In this document: positions 32,307 to 41,151 of the stretch, in pieces
Layout of the letters: each line of letters opens with the position of its first letter
Position numbering within the stretch: the first letter of the stretch is position 1
Assembly (NCBI GenBank): GCA_049965815.1
Contig: JBMFVV010000013.1
Location: 1 to 43,813, forward strand
DNA: 43,813 nt
From: GCA-001856825 sp049965815
Lineage (GTDB): Archaea; Thermoplasmatota; Thermoplasmata; Thermoplasmatales; GCA-001856825
Reading direction: 5' to 3'
Position numbers and translations under genes: made by a program
Notes under the pieces: model-generated
What the model was told of the DNA's origin: nothing
The model's database searches: none
What the model saw: the letters and a program-made list of their open reading frames with translations, nothing else

Positions 32307-33494
32307 TCACTTCCTTTTCCTTATAGTCTTAGCGATCTGCTCCAGCGCTTTCTCCAGGGTGGATCTTGGGCAGGCTATGTTTATCCTTTCGAACCCTTCC
32401 CCTCCGCTCCTGAATATCTCCCCCTCTACAAGCCCCACCTTCGCTTCCCTTAGCAGTAGATTCTGCAGCTTCTTTGGATCCTTCTCTATCTTCCTGAAAT
32501 CAAGCCATACCATGTACGTGCCCTGCGGCTCTATCACCTTCACATCAGGCATTTCTTTCCTCACGAATTCCTTCAGGAATTCCATATTTCCCTTAAGATA
32601 GTCAAGAAGCTGGTCGAGCCATTCCTCGCATCTGTCGTATGCAACCTGCACTGCAGTTGCTGCGAATGAGTTCGGTATGTCCACTCCAGTCGTTGCAATT
32701 GAATTCAGGAAATCCTGGCGTATCCTTTGGTTCGGTATTATGATGTTCGATATCTGCAACCCGGCAAGGTTGAATGTTTTCGATGCGGATGTGCACGTTA
32801 TTGAGTGGTCAGCGAATTCCTTCGATATTGATGCGAAGTTCGTGAACCCTATGCCTGGGTACCTCAAATCAGAATGTATCTCGTCAGATACCACGAGCAA
32901 TCCGTTTTCAGCACAGATTTCCCCAACCCTTTCCAGTTCATCCCTTGTCCACACCCTCCCTATGGGATTGTGGGGCGAGCAGAGGATCATCATCCTTGCC
33001 CTTGGGTCCTTGGCCTTCTTCTCAAGGTCATCGAAATCCATCTCATACCTGCCTTCCATGAGCTTCAACGGATTCTCCAGGACATCCCTGCCATTGGCCT
33101 CTATGATGTTGAAGAATGGATAATATGCGGGAGTCTGCACTACAACCCTGTCACCGGGTCTTGTGAACGCCCTCACGGCATGAGATATTGCGGGAATGAC
33201 GCCTGGTGTGAATACGATCCATTCTCTCTTCAGTGGCCATTTATACCTCCTCCTGTACCAGTCAATGACAGAATCAAAATAATCCTTTGTGAGGCCTGTA
33301 TAGCCGTATATGCCATGCCTGGCCCTTGATACCAGCGCATCCACAATTGGCTTGGGAGAGCGGAAGTCCATGTCCGCTACCCATAACGGCAGCAGGTCCT
33401 CGTATCCGAACCGCTCCTTCAGGAAGTCCCACTTTTCGGAAGCCGTATTCTTCCTGTCAACCTTCTCATCAAAATCGTAAACATACCTTTCCAT
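32307..33494 (-). CDS. MalY/PatB-type C-S lyase (cystathionine beta-lyase-like)
   Basis: 395 residues from ATG 33494. Homologues start with a YDFDEKVDRKNTASEKWD-like segment, which this start precedes; ATG 33539 is an alternative and the 33596 start adds unlikely residues. Fold-type I PLP enzyme: LLPLWVADMDFRSP near the start, CSPHNPIGRVWT, VVSDEIHSDLRYPG and the PLP lysine in TCTSASKTFNLAGLQ are the MalY/PatB hallmarks. Members split cystathionine or cysteine-S-conjugates to homocysteine, pyruvate and ammonia, the reverse direction to the CBS-CGL pair at 722-2832. Confidence 0.88.
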   Translation of the reverse strand: MERYVYDFDEKVDRKNTASEKWDFLKERFGYEDLLPLWVADMDFRSPKPIVDALVSRARHGIYGYTGLTKDYFDSVIDWYRRRYKWPLKREWIVFTPGVIPAISHAVRAFTRPGDRVVVQTPAYYPFFNIIEANGRDVLENPLKLMEGRYEMDFDDLEKKAKDPRARMMILCSPHNPIGRVWTRDELERVGEICAENGLLVVSDEIHSDLRYPGIGFTNFASISKEFADHSITCTSASKTFNLAGLQISNIIIPNQRIRQDFLNSIATTGVDIPNSFAATAVQVAYDRCEEWLDQLLDYLKGNMEFLKEFVRKEMPDVKVIEPQGTYMVWLDFRKIEKDPKKLQNLLLREAKVGLVEGEIFRSGGEGFERINIACPRSTLEKALEQIAKTIRKRK

Positions 33495-33604
33495 ACCAAA
33501 ACCAGCCAGTTGATATGATTCTTTGAATGTATATCCCATTTTCCGTCTCTGCTGGGGAGACAGGAATAATCGGCGAATCCTTGCTGTTTTGCGCAATCAA
33601 AAGG

Positions 33605-33613
33605 TTTTATATT
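33605..33613 (+). promoter_or_regulatory. TATA box of the ribosomal/RNA polymerase operon
   Basis: TTTTATATT preceded by a purine-rich AAAAGG BRE-like element lies about 40 nt before ATG 33649, leaving a short leader of about 14 nt that contains GTGAT. Confidence 0.5.
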
Positions 33614-33648
33614 GAAAACATCTTAGGGTTTTACTTCGCAGTGATGAT

Positions 33649-34197
33649 ATGGCTGAGCACAAAGAGAAGAATGAGAACATAAAATATATTGTAAGGCTTG
33701 CGAACACAAATCTGGATGGTACCAGGAGTGCTGTTTACGCTCTTTCAAATATAAAGGGAATAGGTTACAGGACGGCAGAGATCTTGCTGAAAAAGATGAA
33801 CATACCGATGAACGTGAAACTCGGTGAGCTGGACGACGGCAAGATAGATGAGATAAAGGAAGCGATAGATAAGAGGTACAATGAATTCTATCCGGCCTGG
33901 ACACTCAACCACCAGAAGGACATACAGACGGGCGAGGACCTCATGAAGGTCGGGCCCGATCTCGGCGTGGCCCTGCAGGATGACATCAACAGGATGAAGA
34001 GGACGAGAAGCTACAAGGGAGTTAGGCACGAGAAGGGCAAGAAGGTCAGGGGACAGAGAACAAGGTCAAACGGGAGGAAGGGACTGGCCGTAGGAGTGGT
34101 GAAGAGGAGGGAGGGACCGGCTGAGGCCGGAGCAGCAGCACCTGCGGCTGCGCCTGCACCGGCACCCACACCCGCCCCAGCAGAAACGAAGAAGTGA
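33649..34197 (+). CDS. rps13: Small-subunit ribosomal protein S13 with Ala/Pro-rich tail
   Basis: 182 residues. It belongs to the head of the 30S subunit, contacting 23S rRNA and tRNA. The H2TH region ALSNIKGIGYRTAEILLKK and the basic C-terminal RTRSYKGVRHEKGKKVRGQ followed by TRSNGRKGLAVGVVKRR are conserved. After about residue 154 comes an unusual tail made of alanine and proline (AAAPAAAPAPAPTPAPA) ending in KK. First gene of an rps13-rps4-rps11-rpoD operon, the archaeal alpha-like order. Confidence 0.96.
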   Translation: MAEHKEKNENIKYIVRLANTNLDGTRSAVYALSNIKGIGYRTAEILLKKMNIPMNVKLGELDDGKIDEIKEAIDKRYNEFYPAWTLNHQKDIQTGEDLMKVGPDLGVALQDDINRMKRTRSYKGVRHEKGKKVRGQRTRSNGRKGLAVGVVKRREGPAEAGAAAPAAAPAPAPTPAPAETKK

Positions 34198-34203
34198 TGA
34201 TTT

Positions 34204-34782
34204 ATGGGAGATCCAAAGAAGATTAGGAAGAAGTACGAAACGCCGAGGCACCCGTTCGAGGGGGAGCGTATCAAGGCGGAGAGCCAGATGGTCAGTGCAT
34301 ACGGCCTGAAGAATAAGAGGGAATTGTGGAAGGCTGAGTCAGAGCTCAGGAAATACAGGACAAACGCAAGGGACATACAGGCCAGCCTGAGGCTGGGAGA
34401 TGCGAGGGCAATGGAGCAGGTAAAGAGCATGATAGGCAGGCTCTCAAGGTACGGTATACTGACCGAGAAGGCGACTGCAGACGATATTCTTGCATTGAAT
34501 GTTCAATCATTCCTGGAGAGGAGACTCCAGACATTCGTCATGAGGAAGGGGCTAGCCAGGACACCCGGCATGGCAAGGCAGATGATAGTCCACGGCCACA
34601 TATCCGTGGCAGACAGGAAGATCACCATCCCCGGATACAAGGTGCTGAAGGTCGAGGAGGAGTCGGTGAGCTACGCACCGAATTCACCGTTCACGAACGA
34701 GCTTCACCCGATGAGGATTGCTGGGGAGAAGAAGGAAGGGGGCAAGGGGCAGCAGATCGCAGAGAAGAGGGAGGATGCATAA
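34204..34782 (+). CDS. rps4: Small-subunit ribosomal protein S4
   Basis: 192 residues. Primary 16S rRNA binder. The start PKKIRKKYETPRHPF is typical of archaeal S4; the S4 RNA-binding domain is at about 100-160: LERRLQTFVMRKGLARTPG and ARQMIVHGHISVADRKITIP. The start follows the rps13 stop by 6 nt and the stop is immediately followed by the rps11 ATG. Confidence 0.96.
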   Translation: MGDPKKIRKKYETPRHPFEGERIKAESQMVSAYGLKNKRELWKAESELRKYRTNARDIQASLRLGDARAMEQVKSMIGRLSRYGILTEKATADDILALNVQSFLERRLQTFVMRKGLARTPGMARQMIVHGHISVADRKITIPGYKVLKVEEESVSYAPNSPFTNELHPMRIAGEKKEGGKGQQIAEKREDA

Positions 34783-35166
34783 ATGGGTAAATTGGGAGTA
34801 GTCAACATATACGCTTCACAGAATAATACGGTGATAACGGTCACGGACGTCACCGGAGCAGAGACGCTTGCAAAGGCATCCGGTGGAATGGTCGTCAAGG
34901 CTGACAGGGACGAGAGTTCCCCCTACGCTGCCATGAAGGAGATAGACCTCATAGTGGAGAAGCTGAGGGAGAAGGAGATAACGGACGTTGTAATAAAAAT
35001 CAGGGCTCCGGGCGGGGCTAAGAGCCACAACCCGGGACCGGGTGCCCAGGCAGCGGTCAGGGCACTTGCGAGGGCAGGGATAAAGATATCGAGGATAGAA
35101 GATTCGACCCCCACTCCCCACGATGGAACAAAGAAGAAAGGGGGGAAGAGGGGAAGAAGAGTATGA
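34783..35166 (+). CDS. rps11: Small-subunit ribosomal protein S11
   Basis: 127 residues, the usual archaeal length. Platform protein of the 30S. NIYASQNNTVITVTDVTGAE, KADRDESSPYAA and a final basic RIEDSTPTPHDGTKKKGGKR stretch identify it. No gap to rps4; it overlaps rpoD by 4 nt. Confidence 0.97.
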   Translation: MGKLGVVNIYASQNNTVITVTDVTGAETLAKASGGMVVKADRDESSPYAAMKEIDLIVEKLREKEITDVVIKIRAPGGAKSHNPGPGAQAAVRALARAGIKISRIEDSTPTPHDGTKKKGGKRGRRV

Positions 35167-35984
35167 GCGAATCAATTAAGATTATAGAGGAAGGGGAATC
35201 TTTCATAAGATTCGAGGTAAGCGACGTCACACCCGCTTATGCAAATATGCTCAGGAGAACGCTGCTGAACGACATACCGAAACTCGCCATATCAAAGGTG
35301 AATTTCCATCATGGTGAGATAAGGCAGGGGGAGGACAAGGTGTATTCATCCCTCACATCCCTTTTCGACGAGGTCATAGCATCAAGGCTCGGCATGGTTC
35401 CTCTGCCAACAGACCTGAAGATGAACGAGAGGGACAGCTGCACCTGCGGTGGCGTCGGATGCTCTTTGTGTACTGTGAACTACAGCCTTTTCGTCGTCGG
35501 GCCAAAGAAGGTGATGAGTGGCGACCTGGTGGCCATAGGAGACCCAAAGATGGCGCCGACAGACAAGGAGATACCTATAGTGGAGCTGAACGAGAGGCAG
35601 GCAATCATGCTAGATGCAGAGGCCTATATGGGCAGGGCAAGGGAGCATGCAAGGTTTCAGGCTACGAGCGGCGTTTCATACAGGTACGGCAGGGAGCTGA
35701 AGGTATCCGCAAGGGAGCCTGATCTTGACGATATAATAAAGCACTCGCCGAAGAACGTCCTCAGGAAGAACGACAAGGAAGTTGTTTTCACCACAGATTA
35801 CCCATCAAAGTACATAAGCAAGCTTTACAGGATGGATTCACTGGAAGAGAAGGAAGACGATAAAAGGTTTATATTCTATTTTGAAACTGACGGTAGCCTG
35901 AAACCGAGAGATGTTCTCGACTATGCCCTTTCCAGGATAAAGGAAAGGCTTTCGGGAATCGTCGAGAAAGTTCCGGGCGAGTAA
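35163..35984 (+). CDS. rpoD: DNA-directed RNA polymerase subunit D (Rpo3)
   Basis: 273 residues. Counterpart of Rpb3/bacterial alpha; nucleates polymerase assembly with subunit L. DVTPAYANMLRRTLLNDIPK and IASRLGMVPLPTDL are the dimerisation-domain signatures. A cysteine loop C93-x-C95-(x4)-C100-xx-C103 fits the zinc loop of Rpb3. The ferredoxin-like Fe-S cluster found in domain 3 of some archaeal RpoD is absent: no cysteines appear in the corresponding later region. Start overlaps rps11 by 4 nt; srp54 follows after 18 nt. Confidence 0.95.
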   Translation: MSESIKIIEEGESFIRFEVSDVTPAYANMLRRTLLNDIPKLAISKVNFHHGEIRQGEDKVYSSLTSLFDEVIASRLGMVPLPTDLKMNERDSCTCGGVGCSLCTVNYSLFVVGPKKVMSGDLVAIGDPKMAPTDKEIPIVELNERQAIMLDAEAYMGRAREHARFQATSGVSYRYGRELKVSAREPDLDDIIKHSPKNVLRKNDKEVVFTTDYPSKYISKLYRMDSLEEKEDDKRFIFYFETDGSLKPRDVLDYALSRIKERLSGIVEKVPGE

Positions 35985-36002
35985 TAAAGAAGGGGAAGAA
36001 CA

Positions 36003-37367
36003 ATGGTGCTGGATTCGCTAGCGAAGAGCCTGCGTGACGCGCTGAAGAGGATCAACAAGAGTTCCCTCGTTGACGACAAGCTTGTGGAAGAGATTGTGAA
36101 GGAGATGCAGAGGGCGCTGCTGATGGCTGATGTTGATGTCACCCTTACCCTAGAAATAACGAACAGGGTGGAGAAGAGGGCCAAGGAGGAACCGGTGCCA
36201 AAGAATTCCAATCCTAGGAACCACCTGATCAAGATCATCTACGAGGAGCTCCTCAGGATACTGGGGAAGCCCAGGGAGTTCCACGTGAAGCCGGCAACGC
36301 TGATGCTTGTCGGCCTCTACGGACAGGGAAAGACAACGAGTGCCGGGAAGCTGGCTAAATTCTACCTGAAGCACGGATACAAGGTCGTGCTCATAGCTGC
36401 GGATACGCAGAGACTGGGGGCATACGAGCAGCTTGAGCAGGTTGCCTCATCCGTTGGTGCGAGCTTCTTCGGGATTTACGGCGAGAAGGACAGCAGGAAG
36501 GTCGTGAAGGAGGGGATGGAGAAGTACAGGGACTGGGACGTGAAGATCATTGATACGAGCGGAAGGAACGCGATAGATTCGTCCCTGACAAAGGAGATAT
36601 CGGACATAAATGCCCTGGTGAAACCGGATGAAGTTCTTCTCATACTGGATGCGAGCATCGGCCAGCAGGCAGGAAAGCAGGCAAAGGCTTTCAACGAATC
36701 GGTGAACATCACGGGAGTTTTCATATCAAAGCTGGACGGGACGGCGAAGGGGGGAGGAGCTCTAAGCGCTGTGGCGTCTACTGGTGCACCCATACTTTTC
36801 ATAGGAACTGGGGAGCACATGGAGGACATGGAGTACTTCAACCCTGCAAGGTTCCTGTCAAGGCTGCTGGGAATGGGTGATTTCGAGACACTGATGGCAG
36901 CTGCAAAGGAATTCCAGCAGGAGATGGACGAGGAAGCTATGGAGAAGATGGTCCAGGGAAAGTTCACGCTGAAGGAAATGTACGACGTATGGGAGCAGAT
37001 GAACAAGCCAGGCCTTTTCAAGAAGCTCTTCGACTCACTGCCGATGGCAGCTGGAGGGTTGAAGAAGGACATAGACGACAAGTTCTTCGACGAATCGGAG
37101 GGGAAGCTGAAGAAATACAAAGTCATCATGGACTCAATGACGTATCACGAGATGGAGAACCCTGATGAGATAAAGGGATCAAGGGTTGAGAGGATAGCCA
37201 TGGGCTCAGGGTACAACACATCAGACGTGAAGGAACTGCTCAAGGACTACAAGAGGGTGAAGGACATGGTCAAGAACATCAAGGGAAACAGGAAGATACT
37301 GAGCCTGATGAAGAAGCAGTTCAAGGGCGGGAACATTCCAGAGGACCTGAGCAATCTCGGTCAGTGA
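36003..37367 (+). CDS. srp54: Signal recognition particle 54 kDa GTPase
   Basis: 454 residues: N domain (about 1-90), G domain (about 95-295) and M domain (about 300-454). G1 is GLYGQGKTTSAGKL (104-112 region), G3 DTSGR (about 183-187), G4 SKLDGTAKGGG. The M domain is methionine-rich and binds 7S RNA and signal sequences, with MGSGYNTSDVKELL the helix-turn-helix RNA-binding block. It targets nascent membrane/secreted proteins to the Sec translocon. It follows rpoD by 18 nt, so it is probably in the ribosomal operon rather than with other SRP genes. Confidence 0.96.
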   Translation: MVLDSLAKSLRDALKRINKSSLVDDKLVEEIVKEMQRALLMADVDVTLTLEITNRVEKRAKEEPVPKNSNPRNHLIKIIYEELLRILGKPREFHVKPATLMLVGLYGQGKTTSAGKLAKFYLKHGYKVVLIAADTQRLGAYEQLEQVASSVGASFFGIYGEKDSRKVVKEGMEKYRDWDVKIIDTSGRNAIDSSLTKEISDINALVKPDEVLLILDASIGQQAGKQAKAFNESVNITGVFISKLDGTAKGGGALSAVASTGAPILFIGTGEHMEDMEYFNPARFLSRLLGMGDFETLMAAAKEFQQEMDEEAMEKMVQGKFTLKEMYDVWEQMNKPGLFKKLFDSLPMAAGGLKKDIDDKFFDESEGKLKKYKVIMDSMTYHEMENPDEIKGSRVERIAMGSGYNTSDVKELLKDYKRVKDMVKNIKGNRKILSLMKKQFKGGNIPEDLSNLGQ

Positions 37368-37858
37368 TGATATTCCGCAAATTCACCATCAATGTGCATT
37401 TTAATTAGTGCCTGGTATGTCTCGCCGTTCTTCCTTGCCTGTTGCCCCACAGATTCGTCGCACCTCACGATCTTCGCCGGGCTTCCCACAGCAAGGCAGT
37501 TCTTTCCAATGACCTTTCCGGAAGTCACCACTGCCCCGGCACCTATGACAGCACCCTCCTCGATTACAGAACCGGAAAGGAGTATTGTACCCATGCCTAC
37601 GAGTGCGTTATCCATCACTGTGGCGCCATGAACTATTGCGCCGTGACCCACAGATACGTTCTCTCCCAGTTCTGCCTTGTTATCCCTGTCCACATGCACG
37701 ACCGCATTGTCCTGTATGTTCGACCTCTTACCTATGTGGATGGAATTCTGGTCACCCCTCAGGACCGCTCCGAAAAATATGCCAGCGTTGTCTTCAATCG
37801 TTACATCCCCGATAATAGTTGCATTGTGAGCAATGAAAACACCCTTCCCTATTTTCAT
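37361..37858 (-). CDS. Gamma-class carbonic anhydrase-like hexapeptide-repeat protein
   Basis: 165 residues forming a left-handed beta helix: repeated hexapeptides such as NATIIGDVTIEDNAGIFFG and GAVVTSGKVIGKNCLAVGSP. Histidines H55, H72 and H77 are positioned like the zinc ligands of the Cam/YrdA group (the last two 5 apart). The proton-shuttle glutamate loop of true Cam is not evident, so activity as carbonic anhydrase is uncertain; PaaY/YrdA-type proteins often have other or no tested activities. Tail-to-tail 7-bp overlap with srp54. Confidence 0.85.
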   Translation of the reverse strand: MKIGKGVFIAHNATIIGDVTIEDNAGIFFGAVLRGDQNSIHIGKRSNIQDNAVVHVDRDNKAELGENVSVGHGAIVHGATVMDNALVGMGTILLSGSVIEEGAVIGAGAVVTSGKVIGKNCLAVGSPAKIVRCDESVGQQARKNGETYQALIKMHIDGEFAEYHH

Positions 37859-37928
37859 GCTTCTTCAGGCATCGAGGATATTTATCAGTTTCTTTCGTTA
37901 CGCCTTATCACGTAACAGGAAGGGGAAA

Positions 37929-38975
37929 TCATCTCGCCGTCACTGAGTCCCGTTCCCTCTTCCCCTTAATTATTATGCGCATGTCCGCACCGCAGAAAGG
38001 ACATCTACCATCTTCCGTGATCTTGTAGCTTGTTATCTGGAAACCGAATCTTTTGACCAGTTCATGGCCGCAGTTAGGGCAGTATGTATTTTCTAAAGGA
38101 TGTCCGGGAACGTTGCCGATATAAACGAACTTCATACCTTCCTCCTTTGCTATGGAGTGATGTCTCTCAAGGGTCTCAATCGGCGTAGCGGGAACGTCCC
38201 TCATCAGGTAGTCCGGATGGAAACGTGTGAAATGGAGAGGCACATCCCTCCCGAGGTTCTCCCTGATCCAGACAACAAGGTTTCGAGCGTCATCCAGGTT
38301 GTCTCCAACGCCCTTTACGGGAACAACGAGATCCGTGATCTCCGTGTAGATGCCTGCTGCCTTTAGCCTCTTGAGCGTCTCGAAGACGGGCGCATAGCTC
38401 ATTATACCTATGTACTTCCTGCCGAAGACGTCGTTGCCGTTCCCCTTGAAATCTATTGTTATTGCATCCAGGAATTCTTTGATGTATGGTATGGACTCTG
38501 AGGACTCGTACCCGTTGCTCACGAACGTGCTAAACAGTCCCCTCTTCTTCGCAAGAATGCCTATATCGTGAGCATATTCTGCGAATATTGATGGTTCGTT
38601 GTACGTATAGGAAATGCCGTCAGAGCCGCTCTGTATTGCTAGTTTTACAACATCCTCCGGCCCCAGATGCTCCCCCGTGATCTCCCGTCTCTGGGAGATG
38701 TCGTAGTTCTGGCAGTACTTGCACGCCCATGAACAGCCGCTTGTTGCGAGTGAAAGCACCCTTGCTCCCGGGAGGTAGTGGAAGAGCGGCTTCTTCTCTA
38801 TGGGGTCGACAGCAACTGCTGCTGCCCTTCCATATGATAAAAGGAAAAGGTGCCCGCCTATGTTCTTCCTGATACCGCAGAATCCTGTCTGCCCTTCACC
38901 TAGTAGGCAGTACCTGCTGCAGGCCGTGCACCTGACTTTACCCTTTTCCACCGAGTAAAGAAAAGCTTCCTTCAT
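37929..38975 (-). CDS. amrS: AmrS-like radical SAM enzyme (AmmeMemoRadiSam system)
   Basis: 348 residues. The radical-SAM cluster motif CxxxCxxC is C81, C85, C88 in GCSWACKYCQNYDIS. An N-terminal cysteine set (CTACSRYC and GFCGI) and a C-terminal zinc ribbon (CPNCGHEL, CPFCGADM) flank the barrel, the usual three-part layout of the MJ0808/AmrS type, often misannotated as pyruvate formate-lyase activator. The substrate is unknown; partners AMMECR1 and Memo are not in the window. It stands alone on the minus strand. Confidence 0.9.
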   Translation of the reverse strand: MKEAFLYSVEKGKVRCTACSRYCLLGEGQTGFCGIRKNIGGHLFLLSYGRAAAVAVDPIEKKPLFHYLPGARVLSLATSGCSWACKYCQNYDISQRREITGEHLGPEDVVKLAIQSGSDGISYTYNEPSIFAEYAHDIGILAKKRGLFSTFVSNGYESSESIPYIKEFLDAITIDFKGNGNDVFGRKYIGIMSYAPVFETLKRLKAAGIYTEITDLVVPVKGVGDNLDDARNLVVWIRENLGRDVPLHFTRFHPDYLMRDVPATPIETLERHHSIAKEEGMKFVYIGNVPGHPLENTYCPNCGHELVKRFGFQITSYKITEDGRCPFCGADMRIIIKGKRERDSVTAR

Positions 38976-39065
38976 TGTGATTGCATGAGAAATGAGGACT
39001 TATCACTTTCCTCGTTTGCAAAAATACGATGTTGCGCTTCGTAATTGTTGTGGTTAGTGAAAAGG

Positions 39066-39233
39066 TCACAGTGGCCAGAAAATTCTCATCAGCTCGATTG
39101 CGACTCCGAATATCACCGCTATGTATAGAACTAATTTCGGATCGAAGATCAGACCCAGATCTTCCTCTTCGTCAAAGTAACGTATAAGACCAGCGGCTGA
39201 CTGGAATCCAGAACCTTTCTTGTCGTCAGGCAA
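39066..39233 (-). CDS. secG: Preprotein translocase subunit Sec61-beta (SecG-like)
   Basis: A 55-residue frame with TTG start at 39233-39231 and stop at 39068-39066. A short polar start (PDDKKGSGFQSAAGLIRYF) with the characteristic SAAGLIRYF, an acidic run EEEDLG, DPK and one transmembrane helix (about 35-53, LVLYIAVIFGVAIEL) match archaeal Sec61-beta, which anchors at the SecYE translocon. A stop closes the frame shortly upstream. A box TTTAAA lies about 20-25 nt before the start. The start could also be a rare alternative, but the family match is strong. Confidence 0.85.
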   Translation of the reverse strand: MPDDKKGSGFQSAAGLIRYFDEEEDLGLIFDPKLVLYIAVIFGVAIELMRIFWPL

Positions 39234-39356
39234 CGATTCGTGATGGCAACAGGCCGTTTAAATCTTTCTTTAGGGCGGTTGGGAACAGATAAAGAATGTT
39301 TGAGTCATTTGGGATGCGATAATTTCCGAGAGCGTGAATCCATTTTATTCCCAGCA

Positions 39357-39420
39357 AATATATAAAGTACGAGCCCAACATATTTCTACCCAAATGTCAT
39401 GTGAGTGGAAGGGGAAATAA
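39357..39420 (+). promoter_or_regulatory. Promoter and ribosome-binding site of the 2-oxoacid oxidoreductase operon
   Basis: A strong TATA box AATATATAAAG at about 39356-39366 lies about 55 nt before ATG 39421, and the purine run GGAAGGGGAA (about 39407-39416) just before the ATG is a likely Shine-Dalgarno site. Unlike most genes here, this one seems to have a leader. Confidence 0.55.
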
Positions 39421-41151
39421 ATGATGCATGACCTAAATCTTATGGTGGCTGGTCCCCAAGGTAGCGGAATCAATTTCACGTCCGATAGTTTTGCGAAGCT
39501 CATGACGAGGGAGGGGTATCACGTATTCACGAACGCCGAGCTCTTCTCGACTATAAAAGGTGAACACTCCTACTTCAGGGTGAGAGTGTGCAAGGATATG
39601 ATCAGAAGTTATTCGGAGAGGATAGACATACTCATACCCCTGGATTCGAAGAGCGTCCTCCTCCACGTGAAGGAGCTTGCCAAAGACGGTTCAATAATTT
39701 ACGAGGACAAACTGGACGACCCAAGGCACGCAATAATACCTTACAATGACATACTGCAGACTGTGGCGACAAAATTCGGGAAGGCACTGTCGGAGTTCAA
39801 CGTTATGAAGAATACGATAGCCCTTGCAGGTGCAACGAAGATGATAGGCATCGACAGGGAGAAGCTGAAGAAGATCATTTCGGAGAATTTCGCATCGAGG
39901 CCGAAGATTGCGGAGATGAACAATGCGATAGTTGACGAGGTGTATGCTGAATTCAGGCCTTCAAAAACATTTGATCTGGAACCTGTGACGTACAAGAAGA
40001 GGATGCTGATAAACTCGACACATGCGGTGGGAATGGGGAAGATGGTTGCAGGAATGAAGTTCCAGTCTTATTACCCGATCACGCCTGCAAGCGACGAGTC
40101 GAATTACCTGGAGACGATAATGGACCAGTACGATTTTGTGGTCGAGCAGACGGAGGACGAGATAGCCGCCATAAACATGGCGATTGCGGCCGCAAATACC
40201 GGTCTCAGGGCAGCTACAAGCACATCCGGGCCGGGATTCTCGCTCATGGTTGAGGCGCTCTCTTATGCGGGGATGACGGAAACACCTGTGGTGATATTCT
40301 ACTACCAGAGGGCAGGGCCGTCGACGGGAATGCCGACAAGGCACGAGCAGGGCGACCTGATGTATGCGCTCAGTGCGGGGCACGGTGAATTCCCCAGGGT
40401 GCTCATTGCACCTGGTGATCACAAGGAGGCGTTCTACGACACCGTTGAGGCGTTCAACATAGCGGAGAAATACCAGCTTCCCGTCATAGTGCTTCTTGAC
40501 AAGGCGATGGCGATGAGCAACTATACCGTTGACCTATTTGATCTCAGCAAGACGAGGATAGACAGAGGGAAGTTGATCTTGAAGGAAACGAAGGACTACC
40601 TGAGATACAGATTCACTGATGATGGTATCTCACCAAGATCTGTACCGGGAGTCAAGGGTGGACTTGTGACGATAGCAGGCGACGAGCATGATGAGGACGG
40701 GCACATATTCACGGAGGACGCGGACAACAGGATAAAAATGATGGACAAGAGGATGCACAAGACATCTTCCATACTCAAGGATGTGCCTGCTGACATGAAA
40801 GTAAAATTCTACGGGAGGCAGGAGAACAAGAAGGTTGTAATATCATGGGGCTCGACGAAGGGACCGATACTTGATGCCTTGGAGGTAGTGAAGGACGTTT
40901 CCCTTTTACAGATAAGGATGATGGAGCCGTTCCCTGTGGAGGAAGTTATGAAATACCTGAATGGAAAGACGATAGTAGACGTGGAGCAGAATTACAGCGG
41001 CCAGCTTGCTGACCTGCTGAGGGAGAAGACGGGACTGGAAGCGAGCTCGAGGATAGTGAAGTTCAACGGGAGGCCGATCGCATTTGAGGAGATGGTTCAG
41101 GTGCTCAGCAAACCGAAGCTCGGGAAGAGGGAGGTGTTGAGCTATGACTAG
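39421..41151 (+). CDS. 2-oxoacid:ferredoxin oxidoreductase, gamma-alpha fused subunit
   Basis: 576 residues. The first ~190 form the gamma domain (MVAGPQGSGINFTSDSFAK and EHSYFRVRV); then the alpha domain with YPITPASDESNYLE (about 215-228), EQTEDEIAAINMAIAAANTG and ATSTSGPGFSLMVEALSYAG. The protein oxidatively decarboxylates 2-oxoacids (pyruvate, 2-oxoglutarate or branched-chain) with CoA, reducing ferredoxin. The gamma-alpha fusion is the archaeal OFOR type with broad substrate range. The beta subunit starts 8 nt before the stop. Confidence 0.95.
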   Translation: MMHDLNLMVAGPQGSGINFTSDSFAKLMTREGYHVFTNAELFSTIKGEHSYFRVRVCKDMIRSYSERIDILIPLDSKSVLLHVKELAKDGSIIYEDKLDDPRHAIIPYNDILQTVATKFGKALSEFNVMKNTIALAGATKMIGIDREKLKKIISENFASRPKIAEMNNAIVDEVYAEFRPSKTFDLEPVTYKKRMLINSTHAVGMGKMVAGMKFQSYYPITPASDESNYLETIMDQYDFVVEQTEDEIAAINMAIAAANTGLRAATSTSGPGFSLMVEALSYAGMTETPVVIFYYQRAGPSTGMPTRHEQGDLMYALSAGHGEFPRVLIAPGDHKEAFYDTVEAFNIAEKYQLPVIVLLDKAMAMSNYTVDLFDLSKTRIDRGKLILKETKDYLRYRFTDDGISPRSVPGVKGGLVTIAGDEHDEDGHIFTEDADNRIKMMDKRMHKTSSILKDVPADMKVKFYGRQENKKVVISWGSTKGPILDALEVVKDVSLLQIRMMEPFPVEEVMKYLNGKTIVDVEQNYSGQLADLLREKTGLEASSRIVKFNGRPIAFEEMVQVLSKPKLGKREVLSYD

